Origin: Cellulomonas sp. S1-8
GTDB lineage: Bacteria > Actinomycetota > Actinomycetes > Actinomycetales > Cellulomonadaceae
Direction of reading: 5' to 3'
Assembly (NCBI RefSeq): GCF_026184235.1
Contig: NZ_CP110806.1
Coordinates: 1,674,001-1,738,000, forward strand
Length of the DNA stretch: 64,000 bases
In this document: one piece after another, positions 26,281 to 35,866 of the stretch
Layout of the letters: each line of letters begins with the position of its first letter
Position numbering within the stretch: position 1 is the stretch's first letter
Notes under the pieces: generated by a model
What the model saw: only the letters and a program-made list of their open reading frames with translations
The model's database searches: none
Told to the model about the DNA's origin: nothing
Program-made: the position numbers and the translations under genes

Positions 26281-26591
26281 ACGATCAGGGACGCGTCGTG
26301 CCGGCCGAGCTTGCGCGGCTGCGCGGCAGCATCGACAACGTCGACGCCGCGCTCATCCACATCCTCGCCGAGCGGTTCAAGGCCACGCAGCGGGTCGGTG
26401 TCCTCAAGGCGGAGCTCGGGCTGCCCGCGTCGGACCCGGGCCGCGAGGCGCAGCAGGTCGCGCGCCTGCGGCGGCTCGCCCACGAGGCCGAGCTCGACCC
26501 CGTGTTCGCCGAGAAGTTCCTGGCGTTCATCGTCGCCGAGGTGATCCGTCACCACGAGGACATCGCGCAGGGGCACGCCCACCGGACCTGA
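26277..26591 (+). CDS. Chorismate mutase (AroQ class)
   Basis: This 104-residue all-helical protein matches the AroQ fold: [23 protein letters not shown] in helix 1 with the catalytic Arg, then [30 protein letters not shown] with Lys and Arg residues of the active site. It converts chorismate to prephenate for Phe and Tyr synthesis. Its GTG start overlaps the clpX stop (GTGA, 26277-26280), so translation is coupled to clpX. The same pairing is seen in related actinobacteria, as I recall; its meaning is unclear. Confidence 0.87.
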
Positions 26592-26729
26592 CGGACGCCC
26601 GTCCGGCTCTTCCTCACCCCCTGCGCCCGTTGGCGGACCCCGGTGCGGTGACCCAAGGTAGGAGGGTCAGCCCCGGTGGGACGCACCGGTCGTGCGGTCG
26701 CCGGGGACCTGCCCGCAGGAGGAGACCCC

Positions 26730-27926
26730 ATGCACCTGCACTGGCTCACGCCGCTGCTCGGACGTCCCGGACCGTTCGTCACGGTCTACCTCGATGCGTC
26801 GCCGGGTGAGGTGGCGGGGGAGTCGGGCACGGCCGACCGCTGGCGGTCCGTCCGCCGCGGCCTCGAGCGTGACGGCGTGCCGACCGACCTGCTCGACGAG
26901 ATCGCCGAGCACGTGGCGCGGCCCGACGGGCGACGCGACCCCCACGGCCGTGTGATCGTCGCCGACTCGGGGGGTGTCGTCGTGGACCGCGTGCTGGGAC
27001 CGGCGCCGGTCCAGTCGCGTGGCGTGTACGGGTCCGTGCCCGCGCTCTCGCAGGTCGTGCGGGCGTCCGAGGAGGGCGTCTGCTACCTGCTCGTCGCCGT
27101 CGACAGGACGGGCGCCGACCTGCGCTGGGTCGACACCGACGAGGTCGACGGGGACGCGCCCGCGGTCGAGACCGTGGACGGCGGGCACGACGACGTGCAC
27201 AAGGTCCGGGAGGGCGGCCTGGCGCGCCGGGGACAGACCCGCGCGGAGGACTCGTGGCAGCGCAACTCCGAGGCCGTGGCGGCCGTCGTCGACCGCCGCG
27301 TGCGCGAGAAGGTGCCCGGGATGGTGCTGCTCACGGGCGACCTGCGGGCCGTCGCGCTGGTCAAGGAGGCGCTGGGCCAGCACGTGCGCGACGTGCTGGT
27401 CGAGGTGCCGGGCGGCGGACGCGGTGACGGTGTGCGTCAGGAGGCGTTCGCGGCACGGGTGACCGAGGTGGTCGCGGCCCACCGGCTGCACCGGCGCACG
27501 GCGCAGGTCGAGCGCTACCGCGAGGCCCAGGGCCGCGGCGAGGGCGCGGTGACGGGTGTCGACGACGTGGTCGAGGTGCTGCGTCGTGGCCAGGTCGACG
27601 AGCTCGTCGTCTCCGCCGACGCGCTCGACCGGGGCCTGGCCGACCGGTCGCTGTGGGTGGGCCCGGAGCCGCTGCAGGTCGCCACGACCGTCGGCGAGCT
27701 GGCCGCGATGGGCGTCGCGGACGGGGACTCGCGCAGCCTGCCGGCAGACGTCGCGCTGGTGCGGGCGGTGCTCGGTCAGGACGCCGGGTTCACGTGCGTC
27801 CAGGACGGCGACGTGGAGCTGGTCGACGGCATCGGTGCGGTGCTGCGCTGGGCGGACGTCTCCACCCCCAGCGAGTCGGTGCTGACGCAGTCGGCAGACA
27901 GCCACCGGCTGCGCGCGCCCGGCTGA
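26730..27926 (+). CDS. Rv2629/baeRF family 2 protein (eRF1-like, ribosome-associated family)
   Basis: This 398-residue protein starts at ATG 26730 with a strong AGGAGGAGA ribosome-binding site; the longer upstream frame has no homology. It begins MHLHWLTPLLGRPGPFVTVYLD and contains RGGLARRGQT-like and AQVERYREAQGRGEGAVTG segments, as in the mycobacterial Rv2629 family (bacterial archaeo-eukaryotic release factor, baeRF). These proteins resemble the middle and C-terminal domains of eRF1/Vms1 and are thought to act at stalled ribosomes. A direct function has not been settled. It ends before a bidirectional terminator. Confidence 0.82.
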   Translation: MHLHWLTPLLGRPGPFVTVYLDASPGEVAGESGTADRWRSVRRGLERDGVPTDLLDEIAEHVARPDGRRDPHGRVIVADSGGVVVDRVLGPAPVQSRGVYGSVPALSQVVRASEEGVCYLLVAVDRTGADLRWVDTDEVDGDAPAVETVDGGHDDVHKVREGGLARRGQTRAEDSWQRNSEAVAAVVDRRVREKVPGMVLLTGDLRAVALVKEALGQHVRDVLVEVPGGGRGDGVRQEAFAARVTEVVAAHRLHRRTAQVERYREAQGRGEGAVTGVDDVVEVLRRGQVDELVVSADALDRGLADRSLWVGPEPLQVATTVGELAAMGVADGDSRSLPADVALVRAVLGQDAGFTCVQDGDVELVDGIGAVLRWADVSTPSESVLTQSADSHRLRAPG

Positions 27927-27944
27927 CGCGCCCCGGGACGGTGA

Positions 27945-27974
27945 CCGTGCCCGGGCCGTGGGGCCCGGGCACGG
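27945..27974. terminator. Bidirectional terminator
   Basis: A perfect 13-bp stem (27945-27957 with 27962-27974, loop GTGG) lies between the ends of the convergent baeRF-like and fadD-like genes, 18 bp and 6 bp from the two stop codons. It can serve both transcripts. Confidence 0.8.
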
Positions 27975-27980
27975 CGGCGC

Positions 27981-29801
27981 TCAGTCGCCGGACCCGGCCC
28001 GGGTGTCCGCGTACAGCGCGTCGACCTCGGCGGCGAAGTCGACGAGCACGGCGCTGCGCTTCACCTTGAGCGACGGCGTGAGGTAGCCGTTCGCCTCGGT
28101 GAAGTCCGTCGGCAGGACGCGCACCTTGCGGACCGACTCGGCGCGGGACACCGCCTCGTTCGCTCGGGCGACGGCGCGGTCGAGGGCCTCGAGCACCTGC
28201 GGGTCCGTCGCGGCGGTCGTGACGTCCATCGGGGGCAGCCCGTGCATCGCGAGCCAGCCCGGCAGCATCTCGGCGTCGAGGGTCACGAGCGCCGCGATGA
28301 ACGGCCGCTGGTCGCCGACGACGACGACCTGGCTGACCAGCGGGTGGCCGCGCAGGCGGTCCTCCAGCGCGGCGGGTGCGACGTTCTTGCCACCGGCGGT
28401 GACGATGATCTCCTTGCTGCGTCCGGTGATGCGCAGGTGGCCGTGCTCGTCGAGCGTGCCGATGTCGCCGGTGTGGAACCAGCCGTCGACGAGCACCTCC
28501 GCGGTCTCCTCGGGCATGTGCCGGTAGCCGCGGAAGACGTGGGGACCCTTCACCCAGATCTGCCCGTCGTCGCCGACGCGCAGCGAGGTGCCCGGGAACG
28601 CGGGACCGACGGTGCCGACCCTCGTCGAGCCCGGCAGGTTCACGGCCGTGGCCGCGGACGTCTCGGTCAGGCCGTAGCCCTCGAGCACGTGCACGCCGAT
28701 GCCGCGGTAGAAGTGGCCCAGCCGCTCGCCGAGGGGCGCACCGCCGGACACGGCGTACTCGGCACGTCCGCCGAGCGCCCCGCGCAGCTTCACGTGCACG
28801 AGTCGACCGGCGAGGCGGTGCTGCGCGGTGAGCGCGGCGGACGGGCCCCCGTCGGTGTCGAGGGCGCGCGAGTAGGCGATCGCGACCTTCGCCGCCCACC
28901 GGAACAGCTTGAGCTTGACGCCCGAGCCGGCCTTCTGCTCCGCCGAGTTGTAGACCTTCTCGAACACCCGCGGCACGGCGAGCACGAACGTGGGCTGGAA
29001 CGAGGCGAGGTCGGGCAGCAGGTTGCGGGTGTCGGGCGTGTGGCCCAGCACCGCGCCGGACGGCACGCACAGCACCTGGATGAACCGCGCGAACACGTGG
29101 GCCAGCGGCAGGAACAGCAGGGTCCGGGAGTACGACTTCGCGCAGACCTCGCCCAGGCCCTCGACGCCGTTGCGCGTCAGCGCGACGAAGTTGCCGTGCG
29201 TGAGCTCGACGCCCTTGGGGCGTCCGGTGGTCCCCGAGGTGTAGATGACGGTCGCCAGGTCGTCACCGCGCGCGAGCGTGCTGCGCCGGTCGATCTCCTC
29301 GTCCGGGACGTCGGCGCCCCGGGCGACGAGCGTGCTGATGGCGTCCTCGTCGATGACGAGCACCTCGGTGAGCCCGGGCAGGTCGCCCCGGACCTGCGCG
29401 ACGACGGCCGCGTGCGCCGCCGTCTCGACGACCGCGACCCGCACACCGGAGTCCGACGCGATCCACCGCACCTGCTCGGCGGACGAGGTCTCGTAGACCG
29501 GGACGCCGACCGCGCCCGCGGCCCAGACCGCGAAGTCCACGAGCGTCCACTCGTACCGGGTGCGCGACATGATCGCGACCCGGTCCCCGGGCTCGACACC
29601 CGCCGCGACCAGGCCCTTGGCCACCGACCGGACCTCGGCGACGAACGCGGCGACGGTCACGGGACGCCAGGTCCCGCCCAGCGAGGTCTGCCGCTCGGCG
29701 AACACGCCGTCGCGGTCGCGCGCGAGCCGGTCGGCGAGCATCGTGCAGATCGAGGCGGCCGGGTCGGGCGCGGCCAGGGCGGGGGACGTGAACTCGGGCA
29801 T
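27981..29801 (-). CDS. Long-chain fatty-acid-CoA ligase (FadD15-like)
   Basis: This 606-residue ANL-superfamily enzyme activates fatty acids to acyl-CoA through acyl-AMP. The P-loop reads YTSGTTGRPKGVELTHGN, followed by PLAHVFARFIQ, the YGLTETSAAT block, GWFHTGDIGTLDEHG and the hinge RITGRSKEIIVTAGGKN. The C-terminal catalytic lysine lies in YLTPSLKVKRS. Family members feed beta-oxidation or lipid remodelling. It starts 67 bp downstream of nothing obvious on its own strand except the amino-acid transporter reading away from it, so it has its own promoter. Confidence 0.9.
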   Translation of the reverse strand: MPEFTSPALAAPDPAASICTMLADRLARDRDGVFAERQTSLGGTWRPVTVAAFVAEVRSVAKGLVAAGVEPGDRVAIMSRTRYEWTLVDFAVWAAGAVGVPVYETSSAEQVRWIASDSGVRVAVVETAAHAAVVAQVRGDLPGLTEVLVIDEDAISTLVARGADVPDEEIDRRSTLARGDDLATVIYTSGTTGRPKGVELTHGNFVALTRNGVEGLGEVCAKSYSRTLLFLPLAHVFARFIQVLCVPSGAVLGHTPDTRNLLPDLASFQPTFVLAVPRVFEKVYNSAEQKAGSGVKLKLFRWAAKVAIAYSRALDTDGGPSAALTAQHRLAGRLVHVKLRGALGGRAEYAVSGGAPLGERLGHFYRGIGVHVLEGYGLTETSAATAVNLPGSTRVGTVGPAFPGTSLRVGDDGQIWVKGPHVFRGYRHMPEETAEVLVDGWFHTGDIGTLDEHGHLRITGRSKEIIVTAGGKNVAPAALEDRLRGHPLVSQVVVVGDQRPFIAALVTLDAEMLPGWLAMHGLPPMDVTTAATDPQVLEALDRAVARANEAVSRAESVRKVRVLPTDFTEANGYLTPSLKVKRSAVLVDFAAEVDALYADTRAGSGD

Positions 29802-29868
29802 GCGACGCGCTCCTCGTGGCGGGGAAGGGTTCGACCCTAGTGGGCGCCGTCCCGTCGGCGCCGGGACG

Positions 29869-30645
29869 TCACGCCGGCGGGTGCTGGTGCGTGGGGTCGA
29901 GCACCCGCTGCAGGAACACGCGGGTGCGCTCCTCCCGGGGTGATCCGACGACCTGGTCCGCGGGGCCGGTCTCCACGACCAGGCCGTCGTCCATGAACAC
30001 GACCCGGTCGCCGACCTCCCGAGCGAACGCCATCTCGTGCGTCACGACGATCATCGTCATGCCGGCGTCGGCCAGGTCGCGCATGACGGCGAGCACGTCC
30101 CCGACGAGCTCGGGGTCCAGCGCCGAGGTCGGCTCGTCGAACAGCATGAGCCGGGGGTCCATCGACAGCGCTCGCGCGATGGCGACGCGCTGCTGCTGCC
30201 CGCCGGACAGCTGCCCGGGCATCGCGTGCGCGCGGTCGGCCAGGCCGACGCGCTCGAGGTTGGCCAGCGCGACCTGCTCGGCATCGGCGCGCGAGCGGCG
30301 CAGGACGCCGCGCTGCGCCATGGTGCAGTTCTCGAGGACCGAGCGGTGGCCGAACAGGTTGAACTGCTGGAACACCATGCCGACGTGGGTGCGGACGCGG
30401 TCGATGTCGACGTCCGGGTGGGTGACCTCGACGCCGAGCACGTCGACGCGCCCCGACGTGGGCTGCTCCAGCAGGTTGATGCAGCGCAGCAGGGTCGACT
30501 TGCCGGACCCGGACGGGCCGATGACGCAGACGACCTCGCCCGCGGCGACCGTGAGGTCGATCCCGCGCAGCACCTCGCGCTCGCCGAACGACTTGTGCAG
30601 GTCACGGACGGAGACGACGGTGTCGTCGCTCGGGTCGTCGTTCAC
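29869..30645 (-). CDS. Polar amino-acid ABC transporter ATP-binding protein
   Basis: This 258-residue ATPase has Walker [11 protein letters not shown]-loop [19 protein letters not shown], signature LSGGQQQR, Walker [15 protein letters not shown] and [11 protein letters not shown], the pattern of the HisP/GlnQ family. The GTG start overlaps the permease stop by 4 bp (GTGA, 30642-30645). With the permease and binding protein upstream it forms a complete importer. The amino acid cannot be told from sequence. Confidence 0.92.
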   Translation of the reverse strand: MNDDPSDDTVVSVRDLHKSFGEREVLRGIDLTVAAGEVVCVIGPSGSGKSTLLRCINLLEQPTSGRVDVLGVEVTHPDVDIDRVRTHVGMVFQQFNLFGHRSVLENCTMAQRGVLRRSRADAEQVALANLERVGLADRAHAMPGQLSGGQQQRVAIARALSMDPRLMLFDEPTSALDPELVGDVLAVMRDLADAGMTMIVVTHEMAFAREVGDRVVFMDDGLVVETGPADQVVGSPREERTRVFLQRVLDPTHQHPPA

Positions 30646-31481
30646 TTGCCGCGTCCCTTCGTGGCCGTGCGCCGCTCCAGCCAGCGCGTGAGCTGGCCCA
30701 GCGGCAGGGTGAGGATCAGGTAGCACGCGCCGGCGACGAACAGGGCTGTCAGCCCGCCCTGCGCGGTGCTGAGGGCGTCGCGGCCGATCTTCGTGAGCTC
30801 GTACTCGGCGACCTGCATGCCGAGCAGGAACACCAGCGAGGTGTCCTTGGTCAGCAGGATGATCTCGTTGGTCATCGGGGGCAGCACGATGCGGAACGCC
30901 TGCGGGACGACGACCTGCACGAGCGTGCGCCCGTGCGACATGCCGAGCGACCGGGCCGCCTCGACCTGCCCCTTCGGCACCGCCTCGATGCCGGCGCGCA
31001 GGGTCTCGGCGATGTACGCGGACGCCACGACACCCAGCGCGATCGAGGCCTTCGCGAGCATCGACGGGATGCTGACGCCGAACGCGATCGGGACGGCGAA
31101 CCCGACCGACAGGACGACGAGCAGCGCGGGGATGCCGCGGAAGAACTCGATGTACACCGTTGCGATCCAGCGGTACGGGCCGACGGACGACAGCCGCATG
31201 AACGCCAGCAGGGCGCCCAGCGGCAGGCCGACGGCGAACGCGCCGAGCGTGTAGCGGACCGTGTTCCACAGCCCGAGCGGCATCCGGTCCACCAGGTCGG
31301 CGGCGACGGCGGGGTCGAACAGCTGGGAGGACACGTTGGACCAGTCGGTCAGCACGACGACCGCCGTCAGGGCGAGGGCGAGCACGCAGTACTGCACGGC
31401 ACGGGTGATGCGGGCGCGCGTGCGGGGGCTGGTCCGGCGTCGGCCGGGCGGCATGGCGAGGGTCTGCGGGGCGGTGGTCAT
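30642..31481 (-). CDS. Polar amino-acid ABC transporter permease
   Basis: This 279-residue membrane protein of the HisMQ/GlnP type has about five helices and the EAA loop [45 protein letters not shown] precedes it, and the family signature [17 protein letters not shown] follows. A cytoplasmic Arg-rich N-terminus of about 30 residues leads it. ATG 31481 was preferred to a GTG two codons upstream because GGGAG lies at a better distance. It would form a homodimeric channel with the ATPase downstream. Confidence 0.91.
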   Translation of the reverse strand: MTTAPQTLAMPPGRRRTSPRTRARITRAVQYCVLALALTAVVVLTDWSNVSSQLFDPAVAADLVDRMPLGLWNTVRYTLGAFAVGLPLGALLAFMRLSSVGPYRWIATVYIEFFRGIPALLVVLSVGFAVPIAFGVSIPSMLAKASIALGVVASAYIAETLRAGIEAVPKGQVEAARSLGMSHGRTLVQVVVPQAFRIVLPPMTNEIILLTKDTSLVFLLGMQVAEYELTKIGRDALSTAQGGLTALFVAGACYLILTLPLGQLTRWLERRTATKGRGK

Positions 31482-31538
31482 GCGCACTCCCGGGTCGGCG
31501 CGGTGCGGTGAGGACGAGGGTCCCGCCCCGCGGGGTCG

Positions 31539-32327
31539 TCAGTCGGCGGCGGGTGCGGTGCCGATGCGCGTCGTGTAGATCGCGTCGTACGTGCCGTCCT
31601 GCGCGATGCGCGCGAGCGTGGCGTTCACGGCGTCGAGCAGCGCGGCGTTGCCCTGCCGGACGCCCAGGCCGTACTGCTCGCCCGTCGGGAAGGTCGTGGC
31701 GACCTCGAAGCCCTGCGCGACGAAGGGTCCGAGCACCGCGATGTCGTTGATCACCGCGTCGACCTGACCGGTGCGCAGCGCCTGCACCTGCAGCCCCAGG
31801 TCCTCGAACTGCACGGTCGTCAGGTCCTGCTCCTGGGCCCAGGTCTCGCCCGTGGTCGCCATCTGCACGGCGACCTTCGCGCCGGCGAGCGACTCCACGT
31901 CGTCGAGCCCGGAGTCCTCGGCGACGAGCAGGCCCTGGTCGGCGTCGAAGTACGGCGCGGAGAAGTCGAACTTCTCGGCGCGCTCGTCCGTGATCGTGAG
32001 GCCCGAGGCGACCAGGTCGCACGCGTCGGTGTTCAGCGACGCGCCGGACTGGATCGAGTCGAACGGCGTGACGACGGTCCGCAGCTCCACGCCGAGGTCG
32101 TCGGCGACCTCCTGCGCGAGGTCGATGTCGAGGCCGACGACGTCGCCGTTGTCGTCCTCGAACTCGAACGGCTCGTAGGGCGGGTTGGTGCAGACGGTGA
32201 GGGAGCCTGCGTTCACCAGCGCGAGCTCGTCACCGCCCGCCGTCGCGGCGTCCCCTGAACCGGAGGTGCAGGCCGTCGTGGCGAGCAGGGCGGCGGCGAG
32301 GGTGCCGAGGAGCAGGTGGTGACGCAT
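31539..32327 (-). CDS. Amino-acid ABC transporter substrate-binding lipoprotein
   Basis: This 262-residue protein has a lipobox ATTAC with Cys20 and an SBP_bac_3 domain: [19 protein letters not shown] at the start of the ligand site, [18 protein letters not shown] and [16 protein letters not shown]. The ligand-contact residues fit a polar amino acid such as glutamine, glutamate or cystine, which sequence alone cannot separate. It heads the importer operon. A perfect 22-bp palindrome lies 23 bp upstream of its ATG and probably binds the operon's regulator. Confidence 0.91.
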   Translation of the reverse strand: MRHHLLLGTLAAALLATTACTSGSGDAATAGGDELALVNAGSLTVCTNPPYEPFEFEDDNGDVVGLDIDLAQEVADDLGVELRTVVTPFDSIQSGASLNTDACDLVASGLTITDERAEKFDFSAPYFDADQGLLVAEDSGLDDVESLAGAKVAVQMATTGETWAQEQDLTTVQFEDLGLQVQALRTGQVDAVINDIAVLGPFVAQGFEVATTFPTGEQYGLGVRQGNAALLDAVNATLARIAQDGTYDAIYTTRIGTAPAAD

Positions 32328-32350
32328 GGTGGTCCTTCCGGGCGGGACGA

Positions 32351-32372
32351 TGCACGCATAGCTATGCGTGCA
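32351..32372. promoter_or_regulatory. Perfect 22-bp palindrome upstream of the amino-acid transporter
   Basis: Two uninterrupted 11-bp arms, TGCACGCATAG and its exact reverse complement, lie 23 bp before the binding-protein ATG. This is likely the operator of a dimeric repressor overlapping the promoter or early leader. No regulator gene is adjacent. Confidence 0.65.
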
Positions 32373-32453
32373 ACATCATCCCTATCCGTCACCCGGGGCG
32401 ACCCGGGACGTCGGTCCCGGTCCGACCGCGTGACGGCACCCGGTGCCGTCGCG

Positions 32454-35111
32454 TCAGCGGGCGACGGCCTCGCCGAGGCGCGCGTCCTGCGCCACGACGG
32501 TCTCGCCGTCCCCGGCGGTGATCTCGAGCGTGCCCGTCGCGCGCCCCGCGTTGCGCACGTCGTCCAGCGCGGCCTCCACGCCGGCCCGCAGCGCGTCCGG
32601 GACGTGCAGCACGGCGTGCTCGACGGGCGTGCGCATCGACACCTTCGCCTCGGACTTCACCTTGCGCAGCGCCGCCAGCGCGGCGCCGGCCCCCGCGACC
32701 AGTCCGGGATCGGTGCCGGCCGCGGCGTCGCGCAGGCCGGCGCTCGTCGGCCACGGCGCGCGGTGCACCGTGCCCTCGCGCCACCACGACCAGACCTCCT
32801 CGGTCGCGAAGGGCAGCACGGGCGCGAACAGGCGCAGCAGCGTGTCGAGCGCGATCCCCAGCGCGGCGCGTGCCGACGCGGTCGCGGGGGTCACGTCGGC
32901 GGTGGCCGCACCGGCCCCGTAGGCGCGGTCCTTGACCAGCTCGAGGTAGTCATCGCAGAACGTCCAGAAGAACGTCTCGGTCAGCTCCAGGGCGCGGGTG
33001 TGGTCGTACCCCTCGAGCGCCGCCGTGGCCTGGTCGACGACGTCTGCGAGGCCCGCGAGCATCGCGCGGTCCAGGGGCTGCGTGACCAGCGCGGGGTCGA
33101 GCGGGACCGGCTCGTCGGCCGCACCGAACGACAGGACGAACTTGCTCGCGTTGAGCACCTTGATCGCCAGGCGGCGACCGATCTTCATCTGCCCGACCTC
33201 GAACGCCGCGTCGGTGCCCAGGCGCGCGCTGGCCGCCCAGTAGCGCACGGCGTCGGAGCCGTGCTCCTCGAGCAGGCCCATGGGCGTGACGACGTTGCCC
33301 TTGGACTTGCTCATCTTCTTGCGGTCGGGGTCGAGGATCCACCCGCTGATCGCGGCGTGCTTCCACGGCAGCGTGCCCTCCTCGAGGTGAGCACGCACCA
33401 CGGTGGAGAACAGCCAGGTGCGGATGATGTCCTGCCCCTGGGGGCGCAGGTCCATGGGGAACGTCCGGGAGAACAGGTCGGGGTCGTCGAGCCAGCCGCA
33501 CACGATCTGCGGGGTCAGGGAGCTCGTCGCCCAGGTGTCCATGATGTCGGGGTCCCCGACGAACCCGCCCGGCACGCCGCGCTGGTCGGCGGTGTAGCCC
33601 GCCGGGACGTCGCTCGACGGGTCGACGGGCAGCGCGGCCTCGCCGGGCACCAGCGGGGAGTCGTACCGGGGCTCGCCCTGCTCGTCGATCGGGTACCACA
33701 CGGGGATCGGGACGCCGAAGAACCGCTGGCGCGACACCAGCCAGTCGCCGTTGAGCCCGCCGACCCAGTTGTCGTAGCGCACCCGCATGAAGTCGGGGTG
33801 GAAGCCCAGCTCACGACCCCGCGCCAGCAGGTCCGCGCGCAGGTCCTCGTCGCGCCCGCCGTTGCGGATGTACCACTGACGGCTCGTGACGATCTCGAGG
33901 GGCTTGTCGCCCTTCTCGTAGAAGTTCGCCTTGCGCTGCGTCGCCACCGGCTCACCCAGCAGGTCACCGGACTCGCGCAGCCCGGCCACGACGGCCTCGC
34001 GCGCGCTGAACGTCGTCTTGCCGGCCAGCTCGCCGTAGACCGCCCGTCCCGCCTGCGACGTCAGCCACTCCGGGGTGTCGCGCAGCACGCGGCCGTCGCG
34101 GCCCACCACCGAGCGCGTCGGCAGGCGCAGCTCGCGCCACCACTGCACGTCGGTGAGGTCGCCGAAGGTGCAGCACATCGCGATGCCGGCGCCCTTGTCG
34201 GGCTCCGCCAGGGGGTGCGCGAGGACGGGCACCTCGACGCCGAACAGCGGGCTGGTCACGGTGGTCCCGAACAGGTGCTGGTACCGCTCGTCGTCGGGGT
34301 GCGCGATGAGCGCGACGCACGAGGGCAGCAGCTCGGGGCGGGTGGTCTCGATGACGACCGCCTCGCCGTCCGGGCGGTGGAAGGCGACCTTGTGGAACGC
34401 GCCCGGGTAGTCGCGCGCCTCGAGCTCGGCCTGCGCGACGGCGGTCTGGAACGTCACGTCCCACAGCCCGGGCGCCTCGGCCTGGTACGCCTCGTTGCGG
34501 CCCAGGTTGCGCAGGAACGCGCGCTGCGACACCGCCCGGGCGGTCGCACCGATGGTCTGGTAGGTCATCGACCAGTCGACGGACAGGCCGAGGCGACGCC
34601 ACAGGGCCTCGAACTGCAGCTCGTCCTCGCCCGAGAGCCGCTCGCACAGCTCGATGAAGTTGCGGCGCGAGACCGGCACCTGGTCACCGGGCTTGATCGA
34701 CTTGCCCTCGCCGCCCTCGTGCGGGGGCACGAAGCCCTCGACGTAGGGCAGCGACGGGTCGCAGCGGACGCCGTAGTAGTTCTGGACGCGGCGCTCGGTG
34801 GGCAGGCCGTTGTCGTCCCAGCCCATGGGGTACATGACCTGGCGGCCGCGCATCCGCTGGAATCGGGCGACGACGTCGGTGTGCGTGTAGGAGAACACGT
34901 GGCCGACGTGCAGCGAGCCGGAGACCGTCGGGGGCGGGGTGTCGATCGAGTAGACCTGCTCGCGCTCGGCGGTGCGGTCGAACGTGTAGGTGCCGGCGTC
35001 CGCCCAGGCCTGCGACCAGCGGTCCTCGAGGCCGTCCACCGTGACCTTGTCCGGTACCTGGCGGGCGGCGTGGGCGCTCGTCGGGGCGTCGGGTCGGGTC
35101 AGGTCGCTCAT
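32454..35111 (-). CDS. valS: Valyl-tRNA synthetase
   Basis: This 885-residue class I synthetase charges tRNA-Val. It carries the HIGH motif as HVGH in PPPTVSGSLHVGHVFSYTHT, the editing (CP1) domain with RPELLPSCVALIAHPDD, the WATSSLTP block, and KMSKS in RKKMSKSKGNVV. The anticodon-binding domain is C-terminal, followed by a short coiled part (LRKVKSEAKVSMRTPV). The variant with MGWDDNGLPTERR is found in actinobacteria. ATG 35111 is the first start with homology; only 47 bp separate it from the DUF305 gene, so no T-box fits. Confidence 0.95.
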   Translation of the reverse strand: MSDLTRPDAPTSAHAARQVPDKVTVDGLEDRWSQAWADAGTYTFDRTAEREQVYSIDTPPPTVSGSLHVGHVFSYTHTDVVARFQRMRGRQVMYPMGWDDNGLPTERRVQNYYGVRCDPSLPYVEGFVPPHEGGEGKSIKPGDQVPVSRRNFIELCERLSGEDELQFEALWRRLGLSVDWSMTYQTIGATARAVSQRAFLRNLGRNEAYQAEAPGLWDVTFQTAVAQAELEARDYPGAFHKVAFHRPDGEAVVIETTRPELLPSCVALIAHPDDERYQHLFGTTVTSPLFGVEVPVLAHPLAEPDKGAGIAMCCTFGDLTDVQWWRELRLPTRSVVGRDGRVLRDTPEWLTSQAGRAVYGELAGKTTFSAREAVVAGLRESGDLLGEPVATQRKANFYEKGDKPLEIVTSRQWYIRNGGRDEDLRADLLARGRELGFHPDFMRVRYDNWVGGLNGDWLVSRQRFFGVPIPVWYPIDEQGEPRYDSPLVPGEAALPVDPSSDVPAGYTADQRGVPGGFVGDPDIMDTWATSSLTPQIVCGWLDDPDLFSRTFPMDLRPQGQDIIRTWLFSTVVRAHLEEGTLPWKHAAISGWILDPDRKKMSKSKGNVVTPMGLLEEHGSDAVRYWAASARLGTDAAFEVGQMKIGRRLAIKVLNASKFVLSFGAADEPVPLDPALVTQPLDRAMLAGLADVVDQATAALEGYDHTRALELTETFFWTFCDDYLELVKDRAYGAGAATADVTPATASARAALGIALDTLLRLFAPVLPFATEEVWSWWREGTVHRAPWPTSAGLRDAAAGTDPGLVAGAGAALAALRKVKSEAKVSMRTPVEHAVLHVPDALRAGVEAALDDVRNAGRATGTLEITAGDGETVVAQDARLGEAVAR

Positions 35112-35158
35112 GAGGACCCATCCTCCCAGATCGTGGCGGTCGTCCGCGCACGTCGGGG

Positions 35159-35866
35159 TCAGTCCGGCAGCGCCCCGCCGCGCGCGTCGAGCAGGTCCTG
35201 CAGCACGACCTGCTCGCGCGTCTGGGAGTCGACGACGCCCTGCGCGAACCGCACGACCTCGGGGTGGTGCGCGTGGTCGACGGCGTGCCGCGCCATCTGC
35301 ACCCCGCCCGCGTGGTGGTCGATCATCAGGGTGAGGAACAGCCGCTCGGCCTCGACGCCGTCGGCGGCACGCAGCCGGTTCATGTCCTGTGTCGAGACCC
35401 ACCCCGGCATGTCGGCGAGCGCGCCGCCGGACGCGTGTCCGTGGTCCGCGTCGTCGGCCATCCACGCCATGGGGCCGTCGGGCGCGGCGGCCGGCAGGCC
35501 CCACAGCCGCAGCCACGCGGCCATCTGGCCGATCTGCTGCTGCTGGATCGTCAGGACGTCGAGGGCGATCGCGCGCAGCGTGTCGTCGTCCGACCGGTCA
35601 CGGACCAGGATCGACAGCTCGACCGCCTGGGCGTGGTGCGCCTGCATGTCGCGGGCGAACCCGGCGTCGACCGAGTCGTCCGTCGGGGTGGCCGCGTCCG
35701 GCCGGGCCACCAGCGTCGCGCCGACCGCGAGACCGACGAGCGCCGCGAGCAGGACGAGCACGGCGACGACCGCCCGGGCCGTGCCGGTGATCCCGGCGAA
35801 CGCCTCGCTGAAGGCGGACCGGGGGGCGCTGCTCGTGACCGGTGGGGTCGCGGGCTCGTCGCTCAC
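35159..35866 (-). CDS. DUF305 family membrane-anchored protein
   Basis: This 235-residue protein has one membrane segment near residues 30-55 and an extracytoplasmic DUF305 (ferritin-like helical) domain. His-rich metal-binding motifs are visible: ARDMQAHHAQAVELS, and LMIDHHAGGVQMARHAVDHAHH near the C-terminus. DUF305 proteins are often linked to copper handling. Its GTG start overlaps the DUF3105 stop by 4 bp (GTGA, 35863-35866), so the pair is coupled. A role in periplasmic metal binding is inferred from the His motifs. Confidence 0.88.
   Translation of the reverse strand: MSDEPATPPVTSSAPRSAFSEAFAGITGTARAVVAVLVLLAALVGLAVGATLVARPDAATPTDDSVDAGFARDMQAHHAQAVELSILVRDRSDDDTLRAIALDVLTIQQQQIGQMAAWLRLWGLPAAAPDGPMAWMADDADHGHASGGALADMPGWVSTQDMNRLRAADGVEAERLFLTLMIDHHAGGVQMARHAVDHAHHPEVVRFAQGVVDSQTREQVVLQDLLDARGGALPD

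Noticed and set aside
35112..35158. T-box riboswitch for valS
   Set aside because: Only 47 bp separate valS from the upstream gene, far too short for a T-box, and no T-box motif is visible.
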